Assembly (NCBI GenBank): GCA_034766995.1
Contig: CM068317.1
Span: 12,462,755 to 12,526,754, forward strand
DNA length: 64,000 bases
DNA from: Acanthacorydalis orientalis
Lineage: Eukaryota; Arthropoda; Insecta; Megaloptera; Corydalidae
Direction: 5' to 3'
Program-made: the position numbers and the translations under genes
In this document: in pieces, positions 16,301 through 31,900 of the stretch
Numbering within the stretch: position 1 is the first letter of the stretch
Layout of the letters: the number at the start of each line of letters is the position of its first letter
Notes under the pieces: model-generated
The model's database searches: none
Told to the model about the DNA's origin: nothing
What the model saw: the letters and a program-made list of their open reading frames with translations, nothing else

Positions 16301-19300
16301 AACAATCATTATGTAATAATAGTGTTTGCATTCATTTTTTCATCTGCTTGTTTGCTGTAATTCTCACAAACAGAATGCCTTCACGGATGGTGAGAATAGT
16401 GCAGAGGACACAGAACCTACAGATGAATGTGCGATTTTATTAGGAGCACAACACCCTAACGTTCATCCTCACTGTGTTACTGGATATTCACGTATGTAAA
16501 GTTTTGTAGTATTTATGTACTATTCTCATTCAAACTAATCAATGCTTTAGTGGCAGTAATATTGTTTTCATATTGCATCATTTTTAAGAAAACTTTATTG
16601 AGTGTTTGGCCAGAAAGTGTACATTTATTCATTAGTATATTAAACAATATGTACATATGTATTTGTAAGCTTTTAAGTTATTTTGGAGCATTATTTTTGT
16701 TTTATTTTAAATGAATGACATGTTAAAAATCGATGTAAATAATGGAATTTTTTAACAAAATTTGGTCAGACAGTATTTTGCACAATTTTTAATAACACAG
16801 TACAATAATTCTTTTAAATTAATTATTCATTTTAACATTGATTCAAGTTTTGATCAAATTTTGATCACATATTTCCATCAGTATAATTTTTAATTTTTAA
16901 ATTAGTTGCAAGCATTGTGCTTAAAGTCCGTTTTTTAATAGTTGCATTGTTATATAAGTTTATTATGAGATATTAAAAGCCATTAATACTGTGATGTTTG
17001 AGTATGAAGTAAAAGAAATGTTGATCTATTTTACAACTTTTTATTTATTTACATAAGTGTAAAATACATTGTGTACATTTTCTGTTGATAAAACTGGTTT
17101 TATTCTTTCTTAAACAAACTGTCTACTAAATCAAAAAGAGATTTTTATAAACACATGTACATAGAGTTTAAATTTAAAATTAAATTTAATCAGGTATGTC
17201 ATCATTAAAACCAGATGATCAACATTTCCCTGGCGCACCAGCAAATTCTCCAAGAACCATAAACACACCAGTTGCTGTTGTTATAGGTGGAGTTGAAAGT
17301 GTCCTTACTTCTCCTAGTCCACCTTCAGGTAAATATCTTTGTTGAACATCAATTGTGTGCATGTAAAGTAATAAATGAGTTCAGAAGTCAAGTGACATAA
17401 GTCAGCTTTTGATAAAATTCTCTTCATCCAATAAAAATTTTGAAGTATAAATAATTTTTCAGATGCCAAAATGATAAGTTAATAAAATTTCTTATAAGTC
17501 CCATATAAAAATACGGTCATCATAAAGATTGTATCCATAATATTTACCAAAGTCTTTCTTTTCCAGTATTGCATTCTAATGACTTATATACATTGATTTC
17601 TAAGTCATCCGTTTCTGACAGTATTTTTTATTTTTTTTATTATTATTGTATATTGATTTCTTCATTATAATATTTTATATATTTTGGTTTGTTATGTATG
17701 AAAAATATGTTTTGGCTAAATAAACTTCATATGTTCATTTAAAATGTTTTAGTCTAAAAATTTTAATACTATTTAACCATTATTAATGTGTTTATTTTTT
17801 AAAAAAATAAAATTTTATTGTTTATTATTAAAACAAATTGAAATAATGATTTGAAAAATGTTAATTCCTGTAAAAAATTTGAAGAATGTAGTTTAATCTT
17901 GTGTTAACCTATATTTTAGTACCTGTTAGAAAACGAACCAAAGCTCTTGCACCAACCCAACCACCATCGAGTAGTAGAGCTAGTATTGTATTTCCTTTGT
18001 TGTCTGCAAGTAATCCATTTTCTCAAAGACGTAGTCACGATGAAGAAAACACTATAGGTACATATTGTATTTGTGTGTATTTTTATTTTATCTAAATTTT
18101 AACATATTGTAGTTATAAATGATTTTTAATAGGCTATGGAACGTTAAAAGAAGAAAAAACAACTAGTACAAATTTACAGCACTTAGGTTCAAATCCAAGT
18201 CTTTATTCAGGATCACAACATTCAACTACAAGTGGGGAACATTTTAGTCCAAAATCAAATAGTGCTGTTAACAATGCTAGTACTGGCGGTTCAATTAGCA
18301 AAACGGGGACAGGTTTATCGATTCAACGACATGGAAGTGCTGAAGACCTGTATAGTTGGATGGTAAAACAACAAGACTATATTAGAGATAAATTACGACG
18401 AGATCCTGGTAAAAAAGATTGTAAGGTAAATACTTTTCATCAGTGAAAAATTTTGATTTTTTTTATTAATTTTAATTGTTAAATAATATTTTTAGGTTGA
18501 AATTTCAGCAAGCGTTCCAATCAGTAGTTCAAATGTACCAGTAAATGCTGGACATTATAGTCTTCTTTATCCCATGCAAGATTCATTAAAATTATTAGAT
18601 GCTCATATTATATTTCAGCCTTTATTGTCATGTTTAGGTGTTATGCCACAACAAATGGTTAGCAATGTTACTGGTAGTACAGGTATAAAATAAGTTAATA
18701 CATTGAATTTATTTTATTATATTTTTAAATGCAATTTTATAATTTTAATTTTATTCTCAATTCTTATAGCTACCGGAAATAGTGCAGTTTCATCTTTAGA
18801 TTCACTAGGTTCTAATTTATCATTAGTCGGTGGAATGGATACAATGAGAATTGATATTGTCGTTAGTCAAGAAAATGGAAATAATAGACGTGGTAAACAA
18901 TTACAAGGCAAACCAAAAGTTGCTGGTAGGTTCTTATTAAAGAATTTAGAATTTTTAATATAAAATTATTTTTAATAAACAGTTTTTATAAATATGAAAA
19001 AAAAACTACTCTTTTAGGTAAATTCTATTTGGATATACCACCTGAAACTCCAGCATTTTTGTGTGAAAAAATCGGACTTGAACTGGATTTAAATAAAATG
19101 GCAGATATGACAGTGGATGACATGATACAAAAACAGAACGTTTTATATATATCTCGTGGACAACTTAAAAAGCATACCAGTACTATTCTTAATGTTAGTT
19201 TAAATATACGGTACATTTCTCAGCAAGTATGTATTTTATTCTAGGTATTTTTTATAATTGTGTGTATGTTTTTAATATATTTTTAATTCTGTTGTAGGTG

Positions 19301-21970
19301 AATATGCCTCTTCTTCGATTATTACACCAAATTACTAATATGTATCAAAATGTAAAAGAAACTCAATTGGAACTAAAAGAACAACATCCAGAAGTGAAGC
19401 GTAATCCTTTAACTGGTGATAATGTAAACAAAAATGAATCAAGTTCAAGTAAATATTTAATCATTGTACAGTTTTTTTTTTATTAGTTTTAACTTATTTA
19501 ATTATTTCAGCTTCAGACATTCAAGATCACACTTTAGTAGAAAATAAGCTTTCATTAAAAGTATCAGACCCAACATCTGTAATTTCACAATCGAGGCCTA
19601 CAATTTCACCATCTCCAAGCATTAGATCACGTCCTCAGAGTTTTGCACAGAAGTTACGTTCTACAGGAAAAAGTGTTAAAGGTTTATTTTCGTTTATCAT
19701 AAAATATAAATATTGAAAATTTGAGCGCATTTTTTTGTCTTCAACTGTATTACAGGTTATATGAATTTAAGTGATGGAGGTACATCACCAATTTTACCTA
19801 ATAGCCCTTCAGGATCAGCTTTGGATCATATTACAATATCATCTGATAAAAGTACTAAAGATGCAGCTTTATTTAATTTAACACCAAAATGTTGGAAAAC
19901 AGTTTATTACTTATTGGATTTGTATGCGACGATGCCTGAAACAAAAACAATTACTCATCGGTGAGCTTTTATTTATTTCTGATTACAGTTTTAATATTTT
20001 AAAGCTATTATTATTCACCTGTCTAATATACATTAGATTTCTTTTAATTATGTTGTGTAAGTAAATAATAATGTTTTGTAAAATTAATTAGTTTTACAAA
20101 ACACTTGTTATTTAAAAATATTTAATTATAGTAAAAGGAAACAAAAAAATATATTTAAATTTTCTTAATTAAAATATATATCTAGGATTTAAAAATAATT
20201 TTATTTTTACTCATATTTATTTTTTTATATTTTAACTAGATTTTCTGTTGCACCACACGATATATCAGAACATTATAAAGGTAATCGTAAATACGACTTG
20301 TTAACAGAAGTTAAATCAACAGAAGATGTAGAAAAAGGTGATCGTACTTCTACCCCTGCACCACATACAAATCAACTAAGTAAGTGTTTGAATTTTGTAA
20401 TCAAATGATTTTTGTATATTATTTGATTATTGCAGTGTCACAAAATACACCATGAAGTTATTTTTTGCCTTTTTATATTTGAAAAATAGGATACTTTTAA
20501 TTTTGTAAAAAAAAAAATAATGAAAGAACTTTGTTTTCAGTTTTAATAGAAATTATAAAGAAGTCAATAAATATCTGTTGCAAATTCCTGAAATTATTAA
20601 ATATATCTTACTTTTAAATTTTATCTTTAATATTGTTATTTTTCTTACTATAAATAATATAAAGAATAGGTAAACATCATGATGCTTCAAATTAATAAAA
20701 TAATGTTTACTGAATAAAGATAATTTAGAAATTGAATTAATTTGTCAAAGTAACCAGTTAAAGAATTCTGACTTTGTAGATATTTTTTTATACATTTTTC
20801 AATCTGGATTGCAATATTAATTTATTTAAAATGTTTATGTTTTATAGATTTAGTAACTGGTGAACGAACTAGATTGGTCATATTTGGAGTAGCACGTATA
20901 CATAGGACTAGATTATTAGCAACATTGAGTGGCTTAAAATTAGAAGCAGAAATCACAAGTTTACATTCAAGTTTGACTTGTAGAAAAAAATCACGTCCTG
21001 CAAGTTTAGAATGTTCTTTAACAGGTCAAGTTGGACGTACGATGATTGTGCTACTTGAAGGTGTTGCTCCTAATCAGCAGTGTGTATTATTTTTCATTAC
21101 TGAGGAAACTGATGATTTGAAAATATTCAAGATTTTAAATAAATCAATTTTATTTTTTTTTAGGACTGTTGTGAAAGTAACAGTTGGAAAATCACAGGCG
21201 CTATATTCAACAATCACAAGGCGTGGAAAGGATAAAAATTCTGGTTTATTAACTGTAGGAGCAATCAATGTCGATATACCTCAGCATCCTGTTGCTTTAC
21301 ATGATATGATGACTAGAGGAAGTAAACAGCTTAGTTCAACTTTACAGGTATGATTTGTGTTTACTGAAATTAATGTGTATAAAAATATTTATGAATAAAA
21401 CATTATAGGAGTTAAGAGTAACTCGCACATCAAGTAGAATGTCTCGTGGAGTACCACTCGATGAGGAATCTCCTCACCATTATCGATCAAACACTACTAC
21501 AAATACAACACATGTTGCACCGAGCAACGTTTTTGAAAAACCTCAACAAATAGAAGACTCTGTACTTCTTCAGCCTTTAGTGATGCAGTTTTCTATAATT
21601 TTACAAAGTTTAAGTATAACAGCTGCTCTTTTACCCTCTCTTCAAGCTCAATATAAAATGGATCAAGTTAATAGTACAGGTGTAACAGGGAGTAAAGCGA
21701 AATTTACTGTCGATTTACCTCAACATTCTTTAAGTTTCACAACCAAATTACAAGTAAGTGTTTTTGATATAATTTGTTTAAAAACAAGTAAATAAAATTT
21801 ACTTTTACAAATGAATCCTTTTTTCACCCCACAAACCGCATAAAAAATTTTTCTGATTAAAAATATTTAATAAATTATTGATTATTTTTGATTGCTGCTT
21901 ATGCACATTTTGTTGGCAATGGTATAATTCTTAGAGTACCGAGTTACAGAAAAATCACATACAGGAAATC

Positions 21971-22001
<31 letters not shown>

Positions 22002-22293
22002 CAAGTATGTACGTATATATAAAAGAGATTTTTCTTTACCTAGGTGCTCTGAGAATGATGGCATTGTCAACGAAATGTGCATAAGCAACAAACAAAACTA
22101 ATCAATAATAATTTATTGAATATTTTTGTTCAGTAAAATGTTTTCATGTTTTATGGAATGAAAAAAGAATTCATTTCTGAAAGTAAATTTAGCTACAATG
22201 TCAGAACTGTTTTGTGATAATATTTATTTTTATTAAGAAATAGTTGTTTAATTACAAAGCAGTTACTTCTAAATTATGTTATATGATGAACTC

Positions 22294-22356
<63 letters not shown>

Positions 22357-22535
22357 TAAGTTTATTGTAATTATATTATTTATATTAATTTGACATATAT
22401 ACTAAGGTTCTTACATTTAAGTTTCATTTTTAATTTAAATATACGCTTATCTATGAGGTGTGAGAGTTAAGTATTCATGAGGAGTGTTTTTGTTGTTCTT
22501 GTATGTATATTTTTAGGAAAAAATGTTCAAAACCT

Positions 22536-22578
<43 letters not shown>

Positions 22579-24057
22579 GTATACAAACACACTCATACAT
22601 ACGTATGTACATTTGTACATAGATACATATATGTACACACATTTATATAGTAGTGTATGTTATTTGAAAAAAATAAATTATTTGATTTTATTTTTAAGGT
22701 AACTGAAGCAAATCTTCCTTCAGAAGCAAGTATCGAATTGCCAAAAGTACATGTCTCTGCTGAGTATATACAAGATGGTTCAAACCATTCTGAAAGTAAT
22801 AGATATGTCGATGGAGTTGTTCTTCGTCAAGGGAGTTACATGTCAGCGACAGCTGATATTGGAGTATTTGAACATAGTTTAACTACTGATTTGTTAAATC
22901 ATTTAGTTTTTGTACAGAAAGTTTTTATGAAAGAAGTAAATGAAGTAGTTCAGAAAGTTTATGGTGCTGAAAAACCTGTACCAATTTGGCTTGAAGATAT
23001 TCCTAGTGAACCAACAACATCAAATCGACTTTTGTTTTCGTTAATAATTCGTATTAAAGTAAGAACTTTGTTTTTGATTAGTACGTTAATGATTATTAAA
23101 AAAAATATTTTAGTTAACGTGTGTTTACAAATTTTTAAATGTATTTGATTAGCGAATCCAACTGACAGCAACAACCCCAACAAATTCAGCAGTTAGATTA
23201 GAAACAGGAGCTGTTGAATTAGAACTATCAAATCGTGTGCAGAATGTATCTGGTTCTTCTGGTAAATCAGGTCCACTTGCAAATATAAATGCTGTTAAAT
23301 TGTTTGGTAGAGCAAAAGTCGATATAATTTTAAGTCTTGGTCAATTGTTGAAGAATATAATGTTTGAAGAAGCGGAACCTGAATTTCAACAATTTGCATT
23401 CTTTAAAACAAGAATAGGTATTTAGTTTTTTATATTCACCTCTGAAACAAATTTTGTTTAGTTACTTTTAAAGTAAAAGTTGTATATTTTTTTGAAAACT
23501 TAATTCAATAAAAATATTTTCAGAGCTACGAAACGCTTTTCAAGATGAAATGGTTGAAGGCAATGATAAAGAAGTTGTGCTCATTACATTGAAAAGACCT
23601 TTAATATACATTCAACCAATGGCAGTTGATAAAGCTATTCTTGTCTGGCTGAATTATAAAAATGCATATGAGTATTGGAATGAGAAACGGTCTAATTTAA
23701 ATAAAGAAGTGTTAACTGCAACTCAACAGGTGTTCTATTTATATTTTTTGTTATTTTTATTTTAATATAAATTTTTTAAAATATTCATAATACGTATGTA
23801 CTTCTTTGGAATAAGTAAGTTAATCGAGTTATTGTGAAAATGAATAAACTGCATTACTCTGTATCTGCTGTTAGTTTTGTGCAGTGAAGAAGCAGTAAAT
23901 AATCTTAATTGAAATTATATTCTGCCACAAAAAGTTTTATTAAATACTACTTTCTAAATTTAATATTTAATTAAAATACTATGTTTAGAAAAACCTTGAA
24001 TATCATTGTCTAATAAAGTACATGTTCAATTTATTTGTTCATGATAAGTACAGATGG

Positions 24058-24097
<40 letters not shown>

Positions 24098-26243
24098 TGT
24101 ATGTATTTACATTTAGGTGTTTGAAAAAGTTCCATTTGGTCAGATCACAAGTCAGTTATCATCACCCCATTTAGGCACATTATTTTTACAACTTACAGTC
24201 GAAGATATGGGCATTTGTTTACCATTGAATCCATTACCTCTGGTAATTATGTACAAATTATTATTATTTAGGCAAAGTGAATTTAATGATATATGACTTC
24301 TTTATAGAATTCTTGGGGTCAGCGAGGTATGTATGATTCAGATTCTAGAGCTGCTGTTGTTATAACGTTGGAAAGGACAAGTATTTCAGGTAAATATTAA
24401 ATTTTTAAAATTTAAGGTAAATTTTTCAATTAACAACTGTTTAAACTTTAGCTTGCAGTTCAGGTTCATTAGTCAGTAAAGCAGGTTTTGTTGGTTTATG
24501 TTTACGTTTTGCTGATGATTTTGAAACTTCACTTGATGAATGGAAACCTGACATGAATGATGTTTCTATAATGAATTATTGTGTCGTATCAGAAGGTACT
24601 TATGAAGTTTGTAGTAGAACAATAGCAGCAAAACAGGAAAGTGGTAAGTTGTATTTGCTATTATAAATTGGGAGCAATTGTGCTATTGTAATTTTTTTTT
24701 TAAATGAAGAAAATGCAAAGTGGTTCTTAAATGTATCTTGGAAAATGGAAGGAGTTGACATTCATTTAGATATAAATGTTGGAAAACAATTGTCTGCACT
24801 AGGACATACACTAACAATGTTAACTGGAGCTGAAGAAGATGAACCTACAAATCTTGATTATGATAGTGATGATCAAGATCAAGGAGATATGAAGACATCA
24901 CAAGTATATTTTGAATTATATTCTTTTAATAATTTATACATGTTATAATATATATATATATATATATATTAGGGGTGCCCATAATTAATCAGTTATTTTG
25001 AAATTTAACATACATATCAGTCCAATTTTTTTTTATTATTTCCTAATCAGTTACATATTCATCATCATTATCCATGACCTCTTGCTATATATTCTGTAAA
25101 TTTTCAATTTCTTTCATATAAAAATATGCTGGCTGTGATGAAAAGTATGATTTAAGGTAAACTTGAACATCACTGATATTTTGAATTTTTTTATTTTTGA
25201 GGAAATGTTCTATAGATCTTCTAAACAAATGATAATCCAATGGCATAATATCGAGTCAATATGGTAGATGGGGGAAAACTTCCCAGTCAAGTTGCTTTAT
25301 TTTTTTATGGGTTGTTTTTGCTACCTGACATCTGGCATTATCATGTTGATAAGCAGTATAACACAATTTATATGAACCAGAACCAGTCGTTTTTTCAACA
25401 ATTCATTATGTAACCATTCTAATTGTTGACAGTAAACATCAGTGGTAATTATTTCACCTAGTTTTAGCAACTCGAAATAAATTATGCCAATGCAATCCCA
25501 CTAAATGCACAATAGTACCTTTTTCAATGTCAGGCCTAGTTTAGGTGTGGGTATAGCTGGTTGGTTCAGAGAAAGATTGATTTGAGCATTTAAAGTTGCT
25601 CTATAGGACCCATTTTTTATCACAGGTGACGATTTAACCAAGAAATGGATCATTTTGTTACCTAGTGAATAACAATGTGCAAACTATTCGTCATCGATCT
25701 TTGTTTGTATTCGACAGTTGATGTGGAATCCAAATGTCTTGCCTAATTACTTTTCTGATTTCATGAAGGTGTCTTTGCACTGTCAACCAAGTGGTCTCAA
25801 GTGTGTCAGCTACTTCTTGCACAGACAGTCTTGGATTCGACTCAATCAGTGATTATAAACCATCATTATCGAATTTAGCAGGTTGCCCATTTCGAATACT
25901 ATTAGATATGTCAAAATCACCACTGAAAAAAATTCAGAATCAACGCTGGCATTTATTGGCCTTCGAAACGTCCCTGTAGATATCAAAAAAAATTGTTGTG
26001 GTTGTTGCATTAAATCCCTATCGAAAATGAAAAAAAACATGCAATGACATATATGTTCTTTTGAAGGTTGATAGTCTGTCATTTTGTTTTGAGATATTAG
26101 AAACCTTTTTTGTTCAAAACAATAAATCCACAATCTGTTTAAAATATATGACAACAAAACATGTCTTCACATGTCAAAAACTTAAGTCAAACTGAATCTA
26201 ATTTACTTATTAAAAAAGATTGATGACATGGGCATTTCTAATA

Positions 26244-26281
<38 letters not shown>

Positions 26282-28916
26282 ATGTATGTGTATATATTAA
26301 TTTTAGGAAAGTATTTTGCCAAGAAGTTCTAAAAAATGGACTGACAGTTTACCAGCATTTGTGTTTGATCCTTCATTGGATTCAAAAAAACGTTCAAAAT
26401 TAATTGAAAAAGAAATGAATGAACAAGCAAAAATAATTAATGATTTAAGATCATTAGGAGCTTCACATGGAACAATACAACAAGAAATGAAACGTTTACA
26501 TGAATTAGAAGCAATGGTCTTTAAAGATTTTAGAAGGTTAATATTCTTGTATGCATAGAAGATATTATTAATTTTTGTTCAATAATTTTAAATAATAAAG
26601 ATTAGAAAATGCTTTTTATTGTTTAATGTACATTTTGGAAAATAAAAATTTTAATAATTAAACTATTTTATAACAGAGATATGATACAAAGATTAAGAAG
26701 ACAGAGTTCAAAGGCTTCTTCGATTAAAGGAAAACTTGGTCTTGGATCAAAAGCTAGTACTTATAGATCGAGATCATTTATAGTACCGAGTCCAACTCCA
26801 GAACATCACTTAGAGAGGTAACATTACAACAAAATTCATAACCCACAGTAGAAAAATGCTTTATTCAATCAAAGCTTATTTGTACAGTATGTCTTTACTT
26901 GATGTTTTAATATGTTTTGGTAATTTGATATGAATATACAAAGCTTTAATAAAAGACTGAAAGTATGCTTAGTAAAGTTATAAAGTAATATTAAATTTTT
27001 AGCATGAAAATTAGTGTAATATAAATAAAATATATTTTAATATTGTAGCTATAATATTAATTAACATCAACATAACAAATGTATATTTAAACTAGTGATT
27101 CAATAAATCAGTCATTAATAAAACTGACTGTGCATGTTAGTGCTATATTCTTGTCAGGGAATGAATTTATTTGTTAACATTTAGTTCTTTGAATTTAGAA
27201 TAGAATCCAACATATACCAACTAAAACATTTAAACAACTTGAACAGATTTTTATATTATAAGCAGTTTAAAATTTATACTAGTATAATCAAATATAGTTT
27301 CATGTATTTTATTTTCATTAAAATATTTCATCATTAAAAGCTTTTCTTTTGTATGAATTTTTTACATATTTATATTTTAAAACACTACTTAAAATTTTTA
27401 TTTTTATTATGCAGAAGTCAACGATATTAGAGTTGTAGGCAGTTTTTAATATTTTGTGTTACAGTATCAAATTATAAAGTAGATTGTCATATTGAATATT
27501 ATTTATATTTTAAAATAAATCATCTACATAGATTTAAATATATTTTATGAATTCAAGAATGTACTTAAAATCCATTTTTATATCTATTTTGTAAGATAAT
27601 TGTTTTTATTTCTTATATTGCCAAAACTTGATTAAAACATCAGTTTAACAACTTATTACAAGCAAGGATTCAATTATTTTAGCACACACAAACACAAATA
27701 GAAATATCACATGTAGAATAGAAATTTTGCACGTATTTGATTTGTTTCTCAGTCCTGAAGATCAGCAGGGCACTAGCGGTAATTCAGCGAGCTTTGAGAG
27801 CTCACCACATTCCGGCCCATCACGATCAGCATCCCTTAAAGTCAAGGCACTTGTACAGCCAAAAGTCACCTTTAGTGACAGTCACAATATATGCAGGTAT
27901 GATCCAAATTTTTTTATTATAAAATATAATGCTTTATTTGGGAATATATAGTTAATTAGTACATGGATTAATGAAAGATTGACTTAGAATTATTTTTTCT
28001 ATTAGATTTTTTTATAGGTGACCATAGCAGAGTGATTTAATTGTAAATACAATTGATCAACATAATGTTACCAATGATACATTTAAAATTGTGTAATTTG
28101 TTACATTTTTATGCAACTATTGTTATTCGTATACTGTTTGTATTTTTTATTGGTTGATAAATTAAAAATTAAAAGATTTATTACAAATGCTTTTTTAAAA
28201 CATGCTTTTTTATAGTATCACAGTATTTTGAAAATTAACAAATTTAAGCACTAACCACTTTTCATATCATTGTATATATCATTCAACTATAAAAATATTT
28301 CACGTATGTCTATACGTTCATACATACATACGTATGCTTATATATATATATATACACATACATATGTATATATGTAAATGTATGTGTGTGTATATTTATA
28401 TACATGTACAAAATTGTAAATAATATAAAATTTGAATATATTTAAAAAAACTACATTAAAAAAATATTTAATTTAAATTTTATTTGTATATAGACAGTCA
28501 TCTCTACCAAGTGCTGGTTCAGAATTGAGTCTTCCAGAAGGTGACTTAGAATGGGTTGATCATATTGATATTGATGGAGAAAAAGTGGAAATTCGAAAAA
28601 AGTCTCCTGGATATGGAAGTTCTTATGATTCATCAACAGATGGAAGGTAAATATAATGTTTAAAAATTATTAAAATGATACTTTTATTTTATAAATTATA
28701 TTTTAGTGCTCCATTATTGGAAACATTTTCTAGAGAACCATTATTTATGGGCCATTCCACAAGTAATCAGCCAAATATACAAAAACCTCAAGAACCAAGT
28801 ATTGATTTTGAATTAGATGTTAAAGTATTAATTAATAGTGGAAAATGTGTTCTACATACCAAAGACGCTTTTCGTGAAGATGAAAATAAATTGTATGTAA
28901 TATGTTATGTGTGTTA

Positions 28917-28992
<76 letters not shown>

Positions 28993-31900
28993 TTTCTAAC
29001 AGACCTGTAAGAATGAGAAAAGAGAGAAGTTCTTCTTCTGCTGGTATGGCAGATTGGTCTAGTCCAGCCTCACCAGGTCCATCACGTCCATTTCCAGCCT
29101 ATCAAAAACAACAAGTAATTAAGAAGAAATTATATATTTTTCCATTTCGTTTTGCAATATGTTCTTTTATCAAATTTTCAGCAACAGGTTATTTCTAGTC
29201 AACATTGGTCTGGGTCAGGTATAGGAGGAGGCAGCAGACATGCTGCCATTGCATATGGTGGAAATCCACCATGCCCATTGACTGTATTTCATATTCCTGC
29301 AATGGATATTCGTGTTCATTATACTAGTACCACTACACATCCATCAGATTCGTAAGTGTTAATTTTATTTCGAAAATAATTAAGAACATAACGTTTGATG
29401 TGCAAGCATGTAATGTAAAATGTATTTATTTAGTTCTTCACCTCGATATTCAAATGAGTACTGTACAACAATAGGAAATGTATCTCGAAAAATTGGAATG
29501 AAAAAAGCTTCACTGTTTGCATGGATGACACTTCAAAGTATACCAGAAGAAACTATATTATCGCCGCATATTCTAGAATTTTTAGAACAAACTTTAGAAC
29601 CAATACCATCAAAAACTAGTTTTCCTTCTGTTGGTAAGTACTTTTTATGAAATAAAATATTTAAGGACATATTTTTGTTATAAGTTATGTAGGTTGTTCG
29701 GTTTATAATTAAATTGGTAAAAAATAAAAAATAAAATTTTCAAGTAATATATTATATTCTTTTAAAATGTGTAATATAATTAGATAATAACCTATATGAA
29801 AATATTTAGAATTAAATTTTAGTTTATACGTTATTTTTTCAAAATAAATTATATTCAAATTGAATAATGGAATATATATTAAATTATTTTGTTAATAATA
29901 GGTGTTAGTAATCAAGTCGACAATGAACCAATTGCATATGGAAATTATGTTTATGCATCTTTTCCTGTGGATGTTATTGTTTATTTTCATATGCAACCAT
30001 CGACATTTAGATTTAGCTGTTTACCAGTTTCAAGAGTTGAATGTATGTTACAATTACCATCTTTAGATATTGTCTTCAGTTCTAAACGAGCAGAGGAAGA
30101 ATTACATAGGTAATTATATATATATATATATAAATTCACATGCACATACACTTCTATATTCATTTTCAGTGAATTTGGGGATGGAAAACCTAATACAGCT
30201 GCAACTGCAATTGGTGGATTAAGTGTCACTGGATGCTTAGCTGATTTTTCAGTTTATATATTCCATCCATATGGAGGTCAAAAAAAATCAAGTAAAGTAG
30301 ACAATTTTCTCTTTTAACTTAAATTATGTTACAGATAAAATAAAACTTCAAATAGTTTTAAAATAAAAAATAAGGTGAAATATTGAAATTGTATTTTTGT
30401 ATTGAATGTTATTTCAGGTTTGAAAGAAGCACAGTGGTCACCTTTGTCAGATACAGAACGTAAAGATTCATTGTCAATAAATGTCGAATTTGTGAAATTT
30501 CATTTATCAAGATCTCGTAAACTTAATTTTCAATCTGAACCTGTAACAAAAGGTGGAAAAGTTTCTGACCAGTCACGTGCATGTATAAGATTTTCGAGTA
30601 TGTTTTTTTAAGAATGTTTCAATTTTTTTTTATATGTGTTATATTAAACTTTTCTGTTGCAGCGATTGTTGATATTGGTTCAGCATCTTTCAAATATGAT
30701 ATGCGAAGGTTGACTGAAATTTTAGCTTTCCCAAGAGCTTGGTATAGACGATCTATTGTAAGAAGATTATTCCTTGGTGACTTAAGTTTAGCAGCAGATA
30801 CACAAGATGTTACGTCAAGTTCGGAACCATGGGGTGAAAAAGATTCTAATGGAGATATAGATGAATCTGAAAATAGGTACTATTATAAAATTATGTAAAA
30901 GTTATTTTTAATTTTTGTAACATAAAACTGTATGAATAGCTTTACATGCAATATTCTCTTATAGTCGTTACACAGCAGACAGTAGATTAGAACGTAGTCC
31001 AATGATGTCTCGTGATAAATTAAAACTTTCCTTAGAATCTGACGTAGTGCGCCATGCAAGATTTAAAGGTAAAGATAAGTTTTTTGAAATATATATTACA
31101 AAAATATATACTTTAATCTTTTCTTTCTTTGATAATAAAATTACTTGATTATTTTTTGTATGATAATACTGTTTCAATATGTTTATGATTTGAATCAATA
31201 AATAATGTATTTATTTGTAAACAAAAGAATCAAAATAAATGTATAATTTTTTAGATAGCAATAAGAGATGGACTACAGAATCAATGAAAACAGATACACC
31301 AAGTCCAAATGATCATCCTAGTACAACTGCATGGGAAACATTAGTGCTCTTTGCTGTAAATTTTACAAAATTAAATGTGCATATGAATATGGGGAATGTT
31401 ATGGGTAATGTGACGTAAGTATCTGAAATAATTTTAATTGAGTGGAAAAAAAGGAAAAAAATAAAAATCATTCATTAAAAAATGTAAAAATAATGAAATA
31501 ATTGAGGTCTGTATTCATTTTGATTATTTTTATGAATGTATGTTCTATTTGTCCAGCTGGCAAACAAAAGACTTTCGCTCAGAAGGGAGATTAAGTATTG
31601 GTTCAACTGGTCATAAGAATATGTTTATTAAACTCGGTCTTGGTGGCTCAAGTCTTGATGCGAAAGGTGGAATAGTTGGTGGAACAATTGAATTAGCTAA
31701 CATTGATACATTCAGTAAGAATAATAAATTTTATTATATAGCTTATGATTATTGTATGTAGAAATATTTGTTGTAAATAATATAATTCATAAGTTAACTT
31801 AAAAGCAATATATGTTTTTAGTTCATTTTCGTGAAGAACCACTACAAGAACCTGATCATACTCTTGGTTTAAAACTGCTAGCATTAGAACTAAGACTTGA

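Noticed and set aside
25791..25979. Plus-strand open frame in the tweek intron
   Set aside because: It overlaps the minus-strand mariner transposase remnant, which explains the sequence better.
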